NCBI GenBank assembly: GCA_943704525.1
Contig: CALSCQ010002890.1
Coordinates: 1 to 59,828, forward strand
Direction: 5' to 3'
Length of the DNA: 59,828 nt
DNA from: Pigoraptor vietnamica
Lineage: Eukaryota > Opisthokonta > Filasterea
Under the pieces are notes generated by a model that made no database searches, had not been told where the DNA came from, and saw nothing but the letters and a program-made list of their open reading frames with translations. The translations under genes and the position numbers were made by a program. This document shows positions 25,401-40,400 of this stretch, piece by piece. The first letter of the stretch is position 1. The number at the start of each line of letters is the position of its first letter.

Positions 25401-28400
25401 CATTCGCACGACCCGCCGCGATGCGCTGAGCGACGATGACAAGGCTGCTGTGTGCGCGTCTGTCGAGGACTTCATTTAGGCCAACGGCGTCGGCGGGCTT
25501 CTGCGACGCCGCTTTTGTTGCGGAATTTCCCCAGTGGAACAGGGCGGCTGTTGATGCCGTCCCAGTCGCTGAGTGCGAGGGGCCACGGAGAACCTCTACA
25601 GGCCTACGGAGGTCGTGCCTTGAGTTTTCGTGACGCTCTGGGATGAGCCTTCGCCGCAGTCTCTCGTGGACGGTGCTGGTGAAGTGGTCGTCGGTTGAAT
25701 AATGCGTCGTTGACAGGGTGTCTTGTGGTGCCGAGTGTGTGAACGACGCCGTGTCTGCCCGCCTCGAGCGTCCATGTGACGAGGTGCCCGCCTCGAGATC
25801 ATCGACGCCAACACAACGGCAGGATAACGTGCTTTTGGGCATCACGCACTTTATCTTTCGAGGCTGCCGGCGCCCGCGTAGAGTGTGGGATGGTCTGCGG
25901 TGGATGTACGCTGCGCTGAATCCGCGAATGCCCTGGAGAAGTGCCCGGGCTCACGTAGGACTGTGCACGCGCCCTTCGAACTGGGGAGAACGACGCGCGT
26001 GCGGGCCACTTGGAACGGGATTGCAAATGAACTTCGCGTACTCAGCCACGTGTAGCTGTTGCCACAAAGCGCAAGAGCAAAAGTATGAAGAGACGCCTTT
26101 TGCGTCGTATTCGCTTTGATCAAATGGAAGGAAATGCGCGTCGACAGGAAGCATACAACGTCATCAGAGTAACACACCAAACGAGCAAAATTGTGCAAGA
26201 CGGGGCGCAGTGAATGCCACGCAGAGAAGAAACCTGGGATGGCGGCGCACGTCTGCAATGCGGAAGACGTTGCGTCGGCCCGGGCGATACGGCTGAACAC
26301 GCGGCCTTGTCCAGCATGCCACGTGCCAATCATGAAGGCCAGCGGTTGCGACCAGCTGTTCTGCGCTAGTCTTCTTGTTCTCGGGAACATTCGAAGGGAG
26401 GAGGCAACGCAATGGCCGTCAAGACGATTTTATCAACGATTTTCAAGAGAGCTGCTGCTCCCACGCAGCCTTCGCCAGCTTATACCCGCCCGACAAGTAG
26501 CCGTACACAACGAAGGCGCACGCAGCGACCCACGCTGCGCCGATGTAGAACTCGGGCGGAGGGTAACTTGGCACAACAGTCGGATTTCTCGTCCAAATCA
26601 CTCGCGTGCTGACGACGGTCTCGAAGGCGGAGCCGACCATGAACACGCCAACGACTTGGCCGACGGCAAATACGCCCCTAAGAACAGCCTGCGCTGTCGC
26701 CTTGAGCGCCTCGGGCGCAATCGAGTCGACATGCGGCACGGCCGCCGCCCACAACAGTCCGGCGCTGACGCCGTGCAGCGATTCGAAGAACGGCGCCAGC
26801 GAGCGCACCTGGAGAATACACGAGTAGTATCCCAGCCGCAACGCGAAGGCAGCGAGCGTGAGGCACACGCAAAGGGGGGCGCCGAGTCGCGCCACGAGTG
26901 TGTGTGCATGATAGAGCACGGCGACTTCGCTCATACACTGGATTGTAAAGGTGAGGAGCAGGCTACCCGGTGTGCGTATGAGGAGGTTCGCGGCGCTGAG
27001 AGCGGCCGACGCGAGCGCGCCGCAGAAGCCAATCGCGAGAAAGAATGCGACGGAGTGGAGAGTGTCACTCGAGTGACTGTGCGCACCCCACGACGTGGAG
27101 TGCATCGCAGCGACCGCCGCATCATCGCACTCGACCGCGCACTGCACTTCCGCACGCGCATCTTTGCTGACAGTGGGCACTTCGCCGTCGCCGCCGTCGC
27201 ATGTCAAGATGTCGGAGGCGTGCGGCGCGAGGCTCTTTTCACCAGCGGGCCTCGCAAGTTCGCTGCCGTCGGGGTCCGCCTGAGCGATAGCTACGGCCGG
27301 TGCTGACGAAGCGGCGTGCTCAGCCATCGAGCCCTCCCCGCTGCCGGCAGACGAAGCGATGCCGTGTACCGGAATGAAGACGCCGACGTGATCTTTTGGG
27401 CTCGTTGCGTTCACGAACAGCGGAGTGCGAAGAAGAGCGACGACAGTCGGCCACGCCAGGGCTGCAAATGTCGACGTCAGTGGCACCCACGGACGGCGGG
27501 TGATGTTGGCTGCGGCCGCAACGGCAGCGAAGAACCCATACCATCCGACAGTCCCCCAGAGTCGCTGCTTCCCGTATTCGCGGCGGCGGTCGCGCAGAAG
27601 GGCCAGCGTCGCGCTATCCACGATGGGACCGACGGCGGACATGGCGAACGAAGCCGCGAGAATGAGGACTGGTGCCACGCGGTGCGGATCTTGCAGAGGG
27701 GCGATCGCGCCGAGGACAATGCCCGCGATGGCGAGCGCGACGGCGGATGTCCGACGGTGGCTGCGTTGACGGTCCGCAATGTACGCGAGCGCAACAGCGC
27801 CTGCTGCGGACGAAACGACGGAGCCCGTGTATAGCGCGCTCGAATTAACGACACTTTGTGATGACATAACGAAGACGCAACTGGCGGCCGCAGACAAGAG
27901 AAGATTTAAGAGTTTCGGCGCCATCTCAGCGTCTCCGACAAGCCTCATTATGCGGGGCACTGCGACCGGCGCCGCCGTCGCCGACGCCGGACACTGGCAC
28001 CCGCCATCGGCCTCAGGCTGAGTGCGACTCGACTGCATGGTCGCAGAGGTGCTACGGCTGTGTCGGCCACGAAATGCCAGCACGCACTGCAATTTGTGCA
28101 ACGACGTGTGCGGAAGTGCGACAGATTTTGTACTGCGCCGGCGAAAGCGTGCGCCGGCGACGACAGGTTCGGCATTGTTGGGGTAATCCCGTTAACAAAA
28201 GCATATCTTCACGTGACGTTGTGTCCGCCGCGGCACCAGATGTAACAGGCGCGAACAATTTCGAGACCGTTGAATCTTTTTAGAAATCGTTGACGCGCAC
28301 TCGCAGAGCCGCCACAGGCGCACTCTTCGTTCTTATTGTCGCACGCACGCGCACACGCACATCCGCACAGGCTTCACACGAGCACGCGCGCACAGAAAGG

Positions 28401-31400
28401 GCATCATGTCCGCAATGGAAGTCGACGGCGCGCCCGCGACAGCCCCGCTCGAAGTAGCGCCCGCGCCCGCGCCTGCACCGCCCGCTGCAGCGGAAGCAGC
28501 GCCTGCAGAAGCACAGGGTGCGCAGGACGCAGCGTCGTCGCAGTCTGCGAGCGGCGGTGAGTGCAAGCGGTGTCTGCGTCGCAGGGACAGGTGGATGGGT
28601 TCAGGATAAGCAGGCGCGTGTGTGTGGCCTGCACTGAGTGCTCTGAGTCGCACGCGCAGAGAAGGTCAATTTCGCCGTCATTTTTGCGAAGCGCAAGTTC
28701 GACGTCGCGTTTCCGCTGGACAGCTCCGTGTCGGACCTCAAGGCGCACCTGGAGCCCATGACGAGTGGGCACTCTGCTACCCTTTTGTTTTCTGACATAT
28801 GCTTTTTCGCGCCGCAGCTTGGATTGCTCGGAGTACACTGTATATTGCATGGTGTGTGCGTGTGTGTAACACTGCTCTGTGTGCGTGTGCGCAGGCGTCC
28901 CAAGGGGAATGCAGAAGCTCATGTTCAAAGGTGCGTTCACCCGTCGCCTGAGTGCGCCGCAAACCGTGTGAATGTCCCCTTGTGCTCAGTCGTAATGTGC
29001 TTGTAGGGATGATGAAGGACGGCACAACACTGCGCGAGGCAGGCGTTAACGACGGCGCCAAGGTCATGCTTGTTGGTTCCACAGTCAACGACGTCGTGTC
29101 GCTAACAGCGGTACCCCTGACACCGGCTGCCGGGGCTGGGGGTTCGCAAGGTATGCGGCGACCGTCGCCCACTGCCATGCATCGGCCGTCTGCACCGCGT
29201 GATCCGAGTGCGTTGGCCTGTGCTGAGCTTGCCTTTCTCCGCAGACGCCGTGCCTGAAACGCAGCCGCTTTCGGAACAGACGGTGCGCTGTTACTGCGAT
29301 TGCGTTTGTGCCAGCGGGATAACAGATGAACCGTGTTCTGACGGTTCATGCTGTGTGCGCAGGAGCATAAGAAGGTCATCGAGAAGGGAATGCCGGACGA
29401 CATCATGCCTGGGTTCCAGGCCAAGAGGGTGCGCTCTCTCCCGTGCTTGTGTGTGTGTGTGTTTTTGTGTGTGTGCGTGCGTGCTTGCAGGTTGTGCGCG
29501 GGTGCTGTTCTGACGCATGGCGCATTCGCAGGAGCGCCTTCCCCAGACGCCGCTTGTGGGCATTGTGAACAAATCCGGACAGCGCGTTCGCCTCACGTTC
29601 AAGCTGGAGCAGGATCAGCTGTGGATTTCGACAAAAGGCAGGCCCATTGACTCTTCAGCGCTTTCGGCCGTGTCTGTGCTCATCCCCCGTGGCCGATATT
29701 TTCCTATTTTCGAAAGCAGCAGCGGCTCCGTCTGCGCTTACATCACTCCAATTCGCTCTCTTATCGCTGCAGAAACGACAAACAAGTTGCCAATGTCATC
29801 GATCACCAAAGTCATCTCCGAGCCCATCAAGCGCCACGAGGAATACCACATCATGGTGCGTGCGCAGCCAGTTTGGTGTGTGGACGTCCGTCATTCCGTT
29901 GGGTGTCGCGCACACTAAATCGTCGACTGCGCACTCATGGCATTCATGCACTTGCACCGTGACGTAATGCGTACGCGTCACCGCGATGAATCATTTTATT
30001 CGAATGCGTGGGATGGCCTGCGTGCTTTCGCGCGTGCGTTTGTGTTGCGGGTGCTAATGCGCGGTCATCGCCAGCTGGCGAGGATGTGCAAGGTGCTTCT
30101 GCTATTGACAAGTTCGTGATGGAATGCAGGCGCTTCAGCTTGGAACGACGGAGAAGTCGCGGTACTGGCTATACTGGGTGCCCGCGCAATATGTCGAGGC
30201 GATCAAGACAGCGATCGGCGTGTATCAATCATGAGCCACGGCAAACGTCCACAAACAAAAAAAGAAAGAAACTGACCAAATATTTTCACCTGATAGTGAG
30301 GTGTACGATGCATCGGCAGATCGTGTGCGGTATTGCTGTGAAGTTTAGAGTACAAGGCGAAACGAAAGGCAACGGCGCAATTGGCAGTGATGGCGCGGGG
30401 CACGACGACGCACGCGCACGCGCACGCATGAAACAGACGGAACGGCGACAGACTCCAGACATAGACCGGCTTACGCCTGGGGCTGTGCAGCCGCCTGCGG
30501 CGCGGGACGTGCACCGTCCCGGGGCGGGCGCGGACCGCTCCCTCCTGCATCGAAAAGCAAGGCTCAGCACACGCACGTGACGACACGGTAACACTAGCAA
30601 ATTGGCGGCTGAGCACTCACCACGACCGCGTCCACCACGGCCGCCGCGGGAACCTGAACAAGCAAAGAGACACCGGTAAGAAACCGTCCATACAACATGG
30701 ATCCAAAAATACGCAGTGCCCACCGCCACGCCGGCGCTCCTCTCCGGCCTCTGTCGGCGCCGCAGCACCCGCGCCCTCATCCCCCTCGCCCCGGTGGCTG
30801 CTGCCGCCCCGGGGACCGCCACGTCCGCGCCCCCGGCCACGACCACGCCCGCCGCGGCCACCGCGCGTGCGCTCGCGCTCGTTCGAATGCCACTCGCCAG
30901 AGTCCTCGCCAGAGCCAGCGGCAGGCGCCACTTCCGCGTTCTCGGCCACTTCCGTGGACGCATCCACGGCCGGGACGGCATGCGCAACCTCCTGCACACG
31001 CGCCTCCGCTGCGGGCGCCGCCGCAGGCTCAGTCGACTTCGCGGGCGCTGCGGACTCGGCGGCCGGCGCAGAAGCAGGGGCAGCCTCGTTCGCCTTGGGC
31101 GCACCCGTAAACAAGGGCGATGCCGAGACAGCCGCCACAATCTCAGCAACGCGCGAGTAACGCACGCCGGCGACTGCCTCCTCCGCCGAGCCATCGCAGT
31201 ACTTGGCAAGGTGGTTGGCGGCCGAGGCAACCGCGGCACTCCGCGCACCGTCGGCGACACTCGTGCAGAGAAGGGGAGCAAAGGCCTCAAGGGCCGCAGC
31301 GTCCGCCGCCGAGAGAATGGGTGAGTCGCCCGACGTCAACAACTCGCGCTTGGCGCGGAGGAGGTCAAGGACGGCGTGGAGGGAAACGACGGCCGTCGCG

Positions 31401-34400
31401 CGCGTGGTGCCCTGCTGCCGGTCCTCCACCTGCTTGCGGCGCTGCGCCTTCTTCGAGGCCTTCGACTCCTTCAAATTCGATTACAGAGCGTAAGGTGACT
31501 GTTGCGCGCATGCATCCCAGTTCACGCGCAAAACATTCACGCCGCACATACCTCCGCCTCGTGCGCCGTCTGCTGCTTCAGAATGGTCGTGAGTTCCTTG
31601 ACGAGCTCCTCGACAATCTCCTTCTTGGCGACGGCCTCCTCCTGGTCCTTCTGCAGCTTCTGCTCGCCCTTGCGAAGAATGTCCTCGTAGCTCACAATTT
31701 TGGCCTGCGGGCAAAGGGCGGTTTGACTAAGCGTCTTTCACGCCGGCTCCATAGTAACACGGCATTTCTCACTGGAGCGTGAAACAGTTATCCACTTCGA
31801 CCAACTGCGTATGTAACAATCCACGCGAGAGTTTGTCATTGCGCGCCATCAACCCACCATGCGCTTGTTGAGTGCGCGGAGGCGCTTCTGCACGACCTCA
31901 ATGTAGGCATTCCCCGCCGCGCCCTCCGCGCCAGACGCGGGACCCTCCGAGTTGAGCGCCTTTTCCGCCTGCGTAACGGGCATGGTGCCGGGTGGATGGA
32001 GTGCGGTCGAGAGAGAGAACGAGAAGAGAATGTGCTCTGCGCGTGTAAACACTCGCTTGCAACTATGTGCGTGAAGGAGAATGGAGCTATTAACGAGGTG
32101 TGGATGCGAGTGCGTGAGTGGATCGAACGCACACACACTCAGCTGCTCAGTGTGCGTTTCACAGCGCTACTTATTCGGCCCACGCGGATTGCGCCCCACT
32201 TCACTATGGGATTTGTATGGAGAGCAACCTAATTTGTGGTAACCAGCCATGTGCGAACACTGTCTGGATGTTAAGTAAAATAGTAGCAGCCCTTTGTCTG
32301 GTACATTTTCATGCCTATGCATCTTCATGAAAAGTTTCCAAAGAAGTTGGCCATACAGATGTTACAGTTTGTTACGTCGCCCAGTGCGAAGCAACTCGCG
32401 TATTTCCTTCTCCAGTCCGGAGCTAGCACGAAGCTATCTCCATGGCACTGAGCACACGCTGCCCATTGAGAAGACCTTCAGCCGAGGCTTCCACGTAGCC
32501 AACTGCGCTGGCTTGTTCAATATAGTGACCAACGAGAGACTCCCATCGGCACAGCTGAGCCACTGAATTACAACGGCTCAGCGCATCAGATGGCCCCCTT
32601 CATGACGACACAAATTCAAAACACGACCGTCCTACTTGGCTCTCAGTGCACCCGAGGAATGATTTGCTAATGGTTGTACAGTGCACCCACTGAACCAGCA
32701 AGAAACCGTCACCGTTTTGACGAGCTGTTACACCCTTGTAACACTCGCACTCTTTGTACTCGCGCCGTTCATTTGGGGAAAGGGCGCAATTTTTGCACAA
32801 ATTGCCACTCATTAAATTGGGCGAGTGCGGGGGTGTCCTGGCACGCGGCGCCAGCCAATCACAGCGCGCCTGTCATCGCACTTGCACACACACACACACA
32901 CACAGCGGCATACACAACGCCCGACGCTCACGAGCACATGCACGCACACGCAACACGTGCTCGGGAGAGGCGCTGTGCGACTCAAGCCACTCCATATGAG
33001 GCGCTAATGTCCCCTCGCGACTTGCATCAACGGGAGCAAATCGCACCTGATTGCGCTGTTGTTGCTGACGCCAGCAGAGTCGGGTCGTCCCGCACACTGC
33101 CCCAAAGGCCATCGGTGGCTCGATTCGACGTCCGCTTCTTCTCCGGGTTGCAACGCCAGCGCAGGTGTGTGTGTGTGTGTGTGTGAGTGAGTGCCTTTGT
33201 TGTGGAGTTCTAGGGTAGTGCGTAGCGAAATCCGCAGCTCCTTCGCGAATGTTCCATGTCGCCCATGTGAATGCGTGTGGCAAAAGTGCCGTTCAAGTTC
33301 ACTTTCAGTGTTGTTGTAGTTTTTTTATGTTTGTGTGCCGTTGTGACTGTGCCATTACCAATGCTCGGGCTTCAGACAGACACGAAATCTCCCGGTGTGT
33401 GTGTGTGTGTGTGTGTGTGCCGTTCGTAACTCGTTTTCGTGTATGTCGTTCGTATGTCGTATGTGTATGCAATGCGCGAGTGCATGGACCTGTTTCACGT
33501 GTGGTTTTATCTGCACGTGCGTATCAGTTGGCATTCTGTGCCTTGGACTTTTCTCCTAATTTTTGAATTCAATGCGACTGCAGGCGTCACGCGGAAAATG
33601 TCGTCGCCGGGCGTGTCGGACACGGAGGACTCCCAGCCGCTTCCGTTCGTCTTTGAGATTGCGTGGGAGGTTGCCAACAAGGGTGAGTGGTGAAGAGTAT
33701 ACGCGTGTCTCCGTGTGTGCGCGTGTGTGTGTGTGCGTGTGTATGTGTGTGCGTGGGTGTGTGTGTGTGTGTGCGTGTGTGTGTGTGTGCGTGTGTGTGT
33801 ATGTGTGTGTGTTGTATCCCTCAAGCAGAGAAAAAAATTCGTGTGCGTTGTCTTGCGTCACCTTCAGTACGACCGCGTGCCAACATGCGCTTAATCTGAC
33901 CGTCACCCTCAGTCGGCGGCATCTACACCGTCATCCGTTCGAAGGCGCCAGTGACCGCCAAGGCCCTGGGCGACCGCTACTGCCTCATTGGCCCGTACAA
34001 CGCGAACCACGCGGCAACCGAAGTGGAGACGATGGAGCCGTCCTCGCAGACAATGGCCGACTGCCTCAACGCGATGCGGCAGAACGGGGTCAACGTCGTC
34101 TTTGGGCGGTGGCTGATTGACGGCCACCCGAAGGTGATCCTGTTCGACGTCGGCTCGTGCTGGGACCGCCTCCACCGCTGGAAGAAGGACCTCTACGACC
34201 AGGCGTACATTGGCACGCCCGAGCACGACGACGAGACGAACAACAGCGTCGTGTTTGGCTTCCTCGTCTGCTGGTTCCTGGGGGAGGTGGGCCGCAGCTT
34301 GGCGAGTGTGTCGGCACCGCCGCAACCTTGTGTGGCTGCGTGTGTGCGTGCGTCAATTGCGCTTGCCTCTTTCTCGTGTAACCGTTTGCTGACGGACCAT

Positions 34401-37400
34401 CCCGTCGCTCCAGTTCTACCACCGCAGCTCGGGCGTGTACATGGTGGCGCACTTTCACGAGTGGCTATCGGCCGTCGGGCTCATTCTCGTGCGCACGCGC
34501 CGCCTCAACATTGCGACGGTGTTCACGACGCACGCGACCCTCCTTGGCCGCTACCTGTGCGCCGGTAACGTCGACTTCTACAACAACCTCCCGCATTTCG
34601 ATTGCGACAAGGAGGCGGGCGACCGCGGGATATACCACCGGTACACGCTTGAGCGCGCCGCCGCACACTCTGCGCACGTGTTCACGACAGTGTCCCAAAT
34701 CACTGCGGACGAGTCGCAGTACCTCCTCGGAAGGCGGCCCGGTGGGTGTCTGTCGCTGTCCGTGTGCATGCCTGCGTCCCATGTTGTAGACGCTCGCCAT
34801 CTTGTCCTGTTGAACTTGGCACACAGGCCGGAACCTGACCCATCGATTCCTGCACGCAGACTTGATTTTGCCAAACGGCCTCAACGTGGTTCAGTTCAGG
34901 TGGGAACTGTCGCTGTTGGTACTCCGAGGTATCGTGCGATCGCATCCGCACCACTCAGGGGTGCGCCTGTTCGCTGAAATTGTAACGGTCCTTGTAATGC
35001 CCCCCGCGTCTGTTGCAGCGCCTTGCACGAGTTTCAGAACCTCCACGCGCAACACAAGGAAAAGATCCACAATTTCGTCCGCGGCCACTTTTATGGGTGC
35101 GTATGGGCCGGGTATCTGAAGATTTTCACGCATAAGCTCTCACGCGTACGCGCGCGCACAGACACACGTGGACACACACACACACGCACAACGGATACGC
35201 ACAAATGCGCGCATGCACACACAGGCACTCACACGCACGACGTATGCTCACAGATATGCACACACATACACATACGGACGCACTCACGCACACTCGCTCA
35301 CTCACACACGTACACTCACCCACCCTCACACACTGACGCGTGCGTGCGCGCAGCCACCTCGATTTCGACCTCGACAAGACGCTCTACTTCTTCATCGCGG
35401 GTCGCTACGAGTACTCGAACAAGGGCGCGGATCTCTTCATCGAGTCCCTCGCCCGCCTCAACGCGCGGCTGAAGGCTGCCGGCAGCGATACGACTGTCGT
35501 GGCGTTCCTCATCATGCCCGCGCCGACAAACAACTTCAACGTCGATGCGCTCAAGGGCCAGGCCGTCACCAAGCAGCTCAGGTGTGCAATGTGTTTGTCT
35601 TTGTGCGCGTGTGTTTGTGTGTGCGGTGTGTTGTGCCCATGTGTTTGTGTGCGCGTGTGTTTGTGTGTGCGGTGTGTTGTGCCCATGTGTTTGTGTGCAC
35701 TGTGTTTGTGTGCAGTGTGTTTGTATGCATGTGTGTGTGCGTGTGTGAATGTGTTCGTGCTCGCCTCGGTGCGCGTAATTGACTCCGTGGTCCTCCAGAG
35801 ACACCGTCAACGATATCCAGCAACACATTGCGGCGCGTATGTTTGAGGCTGCTGCGCGGTGAGTCCTTTTTGACGTCTGTGCGGGGCGTTCCGGCCACCC
35901 GTGGTGTGCGTGCGATGGGATTTGAACTCAAGTGCTCTTAATTGCTGGCGCAGCGGCAACCTTCCCGACACGCGCTCCATCCTGAGCGACGATGAGATTG
36001 TGCGCCTCAAGCGGTGCATCCGGGGCATGCAGCGGCAGACACTTCCTCCGATAGTGACGCACAACATGGTGGACGACGCCCGCGACCCCATTCTCAACCA
36101 CCTCCGCCGCGTGCACCTCTTCAACAACACGCATGACAGGTGTGCGACTCGCAGGAGTTGTCACGTGGATGCGGTGCATGTGATAAGGGTGGCATTCTGG
36201 CGTTGAATAGAGAGGGGAGGTGCAATTGCGCGGGTTGTTTGCCGACGCATCTCTGTCGTTTTTGTTCGCAGGGTCAAGGTGATATTCCACCCGGAGTTTC
36301 TCTCGTCGACGAACCCGCTCTTCCCGATCGACTATGACGATTTCGTGCGCGGGTGCCACCTCGGCGTGTTTCCCTCGTACTATGAGCCGTGGGGATACAC
36401 ACCAGGTATGTGTGCGTGTGTCTGTGTCTGTGCATGTGCGCTAGACTGCCTCCTGACTTGTGAGCCAATCACCGCGCATGCAAGCAACCCTCTTATTCCC
36501 TGCACATCGCGCAGCCGAGTGCACCGTTATGGGCGTGCCCAGCGTGACGTCGAACCTCGCGGGCTTTGGCGGCTTCATCCACGAGCACATTGACGACCCC
36601 GCGTCGTACGGCCTCTACGTCATCGATCGCCGCTTCAAGTCGGTCGAGGAGTCGATTCAGCAGCTCGCGCAGTACATGCACGACTTCTGCAGCCTCACGC
36701 GCCGCCAGCGCATCAACCTGCGCAACCGCACCGAGCGCTGCTCCGAACTCCTCGACTGGAAGCGCCTCATTCTCTACTACACGCGCGCGCGCGAACTCGC
36801 CCTCGCGCGGCAGTACCCGCACATGTACTCTGTCGAGAGCGAGAGGTCGTCGCGGCCCCTGTTCACGATGCCGCGCGCGGGGTCTGCGCCCAGCTCGCCC
36901 AAGCCCGTCGCGACGCCCCTCGACGACGAAACGGAGGAGGCGCTCGAATCCATCCACCTGTAGCCCTCCGCAGACCACGGAGGAAGAGAGAGTGTCTTGT
37001 CGCGGGAATGCCGTTGCTCTGCGGCTTTCCCTAGTCGCGCGCACGGGACTGCCGGTCCAGCGGCACGCTCTTGTGTATAAAGTGTCCCTTGCAACGACAT
37101 TCTCTTAGTCGCAGCCATCCACACGACGCAAACACGATCAGAGCCCCGTCTGACAGGCAGAATCCCTTCACGCGACGGCGCTGCGCAGCAGCAAGAGCGT
37201 GTCGCCAACCGCGCTCGCATACGGCTGGTAGAGCCACGCCGAGATGTAGGCCGAGAGCGTCTGTCGCTCGCGCGTGCGGTCCAAGTCACCGGCGATGGCC
37301 ACGCGGACGCGCAGTTCGGCCGAGTGCGCGGCGGCTATCTCCGACACCATCTCTTCTGCGAAGAAGCAGGAAAAGCGTGCGTGAGCATGTGGTACGAAGT

Positions 37401-40400
37401 GGCGGTACGAAGTGGCAGGGCAGCGCGCACGATAAGGGGGCCATCTGAAGCTGGGACAGAGCCTACGCACGCAAGCAAGCCGACAACAGTGTGGCAGCAC
37501 CTTTAAGCACAAACACCCACCGGCGCGTCGCATGGGCAGTGCAGGCGCAATCGGCTCGAGATCGACGGCGGCCGCACCGACGTCTGCGCGCGCGGATGCG
37601 CAGAGAGTGCGCAGTTGTGAAGCGCAGGCGTCCATCTTCTTGCTGATGCGCGTCTGAGGGCGAAAGCGCTGTGGGGTTATAAAAGGGCCGCACAACAGCT
37701 GGGACGCACACTACATACATACACACACGCACGCACACACACGCACACACACACACACACACACATACACACACACACGCACGCACAAATACACACACAC
37801 ACACACTCTCTCTCTCTCTCCCTCTTATTCGCACCAGCTTCTCCACGTGGCTGTCGAGTGGCACAAGCGCGCCAGCAACGACGTCGCAGTTTGACGCGGC
37901 GAGCAACGCAGGCAGATACGTCGTGCGGCCGAGGGGAGCGAGAGGGCCCCAGTGCTCGCAATCAACATACCTGCGACACAAAAAGTGGGTCGTGAGGGAA
38001 GAGAGTCTCAATGCGAGACACCACCGCAACATGCGCACACAGAAAAACAGGCGAGGGACTCACACGCACAGTCACACGCACGCAACAGCCGAGAGATACA
38101 CCCACCACACGCACGCACCACACGCACGCACCACACACACGCACCACACGCACGCACCACACACACGCACCACGCACGCACGCAACAGCCGAGAGATACA
38201 CGCACTCTCACACGCACCACACACGCGCACCACACGCACGCACCACACACACGCACCACGCACGCAACGCACCCCTTCTGCAGCTGGAGGTTCACCAGCG
38301 TATTGAGCGTCTGAAGCGACTGACCGCTCGCGCGCGTCCAGCGATCGCATAGCAAGACGACGTCTGCACACAGCTGCTTGGCACGCGTGCGGTACGCGTT
38401 TGCCTTGGAGGATGTCGCCATGATGCGGCGGAGATGGGCCATGTGCGTGTGCGACTGTTCTTCAATCAGACCGGCGCGTCACAGCGAGTAACGTTACGAG
38501 GGTAACAGACTGGTGTATTGTGATATGAAATAACGAGGCGCACCTGCGCACGCATGCGCGCACGCACACACGCACGCCGCGAGCACTGCATGCGACGCAG
38601 AGCGATGCTGTGCGATTGCGTCGTTTGTGCGTGTGTACGATGCGGGTGAATGTGAGCACAGCTGCGCACGTCCATCACCGCCAGTCGCGGGCGTGTCTCG
38701 ACCCCGATGCGCGTGGCGATCTGTCGCAGTGAGCGCACCCCATCGCATCGCATTGCGACGGTTCGAACTGCGAGTCTCACGCCCACCACTCTGAGAGAGC
38801 GCGAAATGTGTCTACGCCTGTGAAAGGGAGGCGGCACACACCCTCACACGAGCGTGCCGTCGTCCGAGACGGGACTGCCCGGCGACATCGCGCCCTCGCC
38901 CATCGACTCGTCGTTGTCGTTTTCCTCATCTGCCGTGAGGCGGTACACGCGCGCAAGGCCCTCCTCCGCCTGCGCAAACTGGGGACTCATTCTGCGTGGC
39001 GCGCGCGCAAGTGCGGGAAATGCGTGAGGACTTATTTGCTTACAAGACGCTCTCAAGGCGCACTATTGTCGAGCACAAATGCACAAGCACAAGTATGAAA
39101 GCACACTACATACAACCACCGAAGGCGCAAACGCACGGGCACATGCGACCACATTGTCACACACCCACGAACGCACAGATCACATCGACGACCCACTGCA
39201 GTGCCGCCCCGTAGTGCGCTATCGCTTCCGCAAAGCATCCCGCGAGCGTGAGGACATGCGCGAGTCGCGTGTGCGTGTGCGCGCTCGGAGACACCTTGAC
39301 GAATTCTGTTAATCTACGTGCGTGTGCGCGCGTGTGCGTGCATGAGAATGTGAGCGCATGTTTGTGTCGTGGGCGAAGTGATGCAAAGGCGCGCAAATAA
39401 ACCAAGCATTTCAACGCAGTCTCCGCGACACGGGAATGCACCCACAATTTCACGGCCTCCTCCGTCTTCTCCTCGGCGAGGTGCACCTGGACAAGCCCGA
39501 CGACGGCGTCCAGACAGAACGGGTCTATTTGGAGGCACACTTCAAACACTTCCTTTGCCTGCGAGGAAAGACAATAAACCGCGTAAGTCGTCAATGACTC
39601 TGAAACACAGTGGATGTGAACACCGCAAGAACAACTCTCTCGAGTGCGCCTCACGCACACACTCCCCGTCAGTTGCTCCGGCAGCGACAATTTGCGTCAT
39701 GCATCGATAGCAACCCTCCGTACCCCTGAGAGCACGACACGAAGCGCCAACACCACATCCGTAACCCACCTTCTGCTTCGCGTTGACCACCTGGGCGAGG
39801 ACGGTGCCTGCGAGGCAAAGCGCGCGCGGGTTCTTCTCCGCGCCGGTCCCGGCCTCCTTCGACACAGCCATCGCCTCGCGCCCCCGCGACGCCGCCATCA
39901 GGCTCTCGATGAGCGCGCGGGAAAGGAAAAAGTCGCGCCTCGACACCGCGAGCCCGTTGCGGAACAGCGCAATCGCCTCTTCGTGGCGCTTGCACGCGGC
40001 CATCACCTCGCCCAGCCGCAGGATCGCGGGCGCGTAGCCAGGCTCAAGCAGGAGCGCATGCTTGCACACGCGAATGGCCTCGTCCGCAAGCGTCACGTCC
40101 TTGCCGACGTCGTACTGCCGGCTCACCGCCACCCACGTGGCCGCACGTGACTTGGCATTCACGGCGAGGTCGTACGCGAGGCGGCGCAGGACCGTCATGT
40201 TGCCGTCGAGCGCAAGCGCGGCTGCGTAATTCTCCATGCCCTCGGTCCGGTAGGGATCCACCTGACGTGCCATTCGTCAGCCCGCTGTCCCCGCAATATG
40301 ATACGCGCACAAGCACCACGCCACGTACAGGGCACAAGCACGCACAGACGCGTACACACAATCACCTATGCCCAACACACGCACGTCCCCGCAGCCCCAC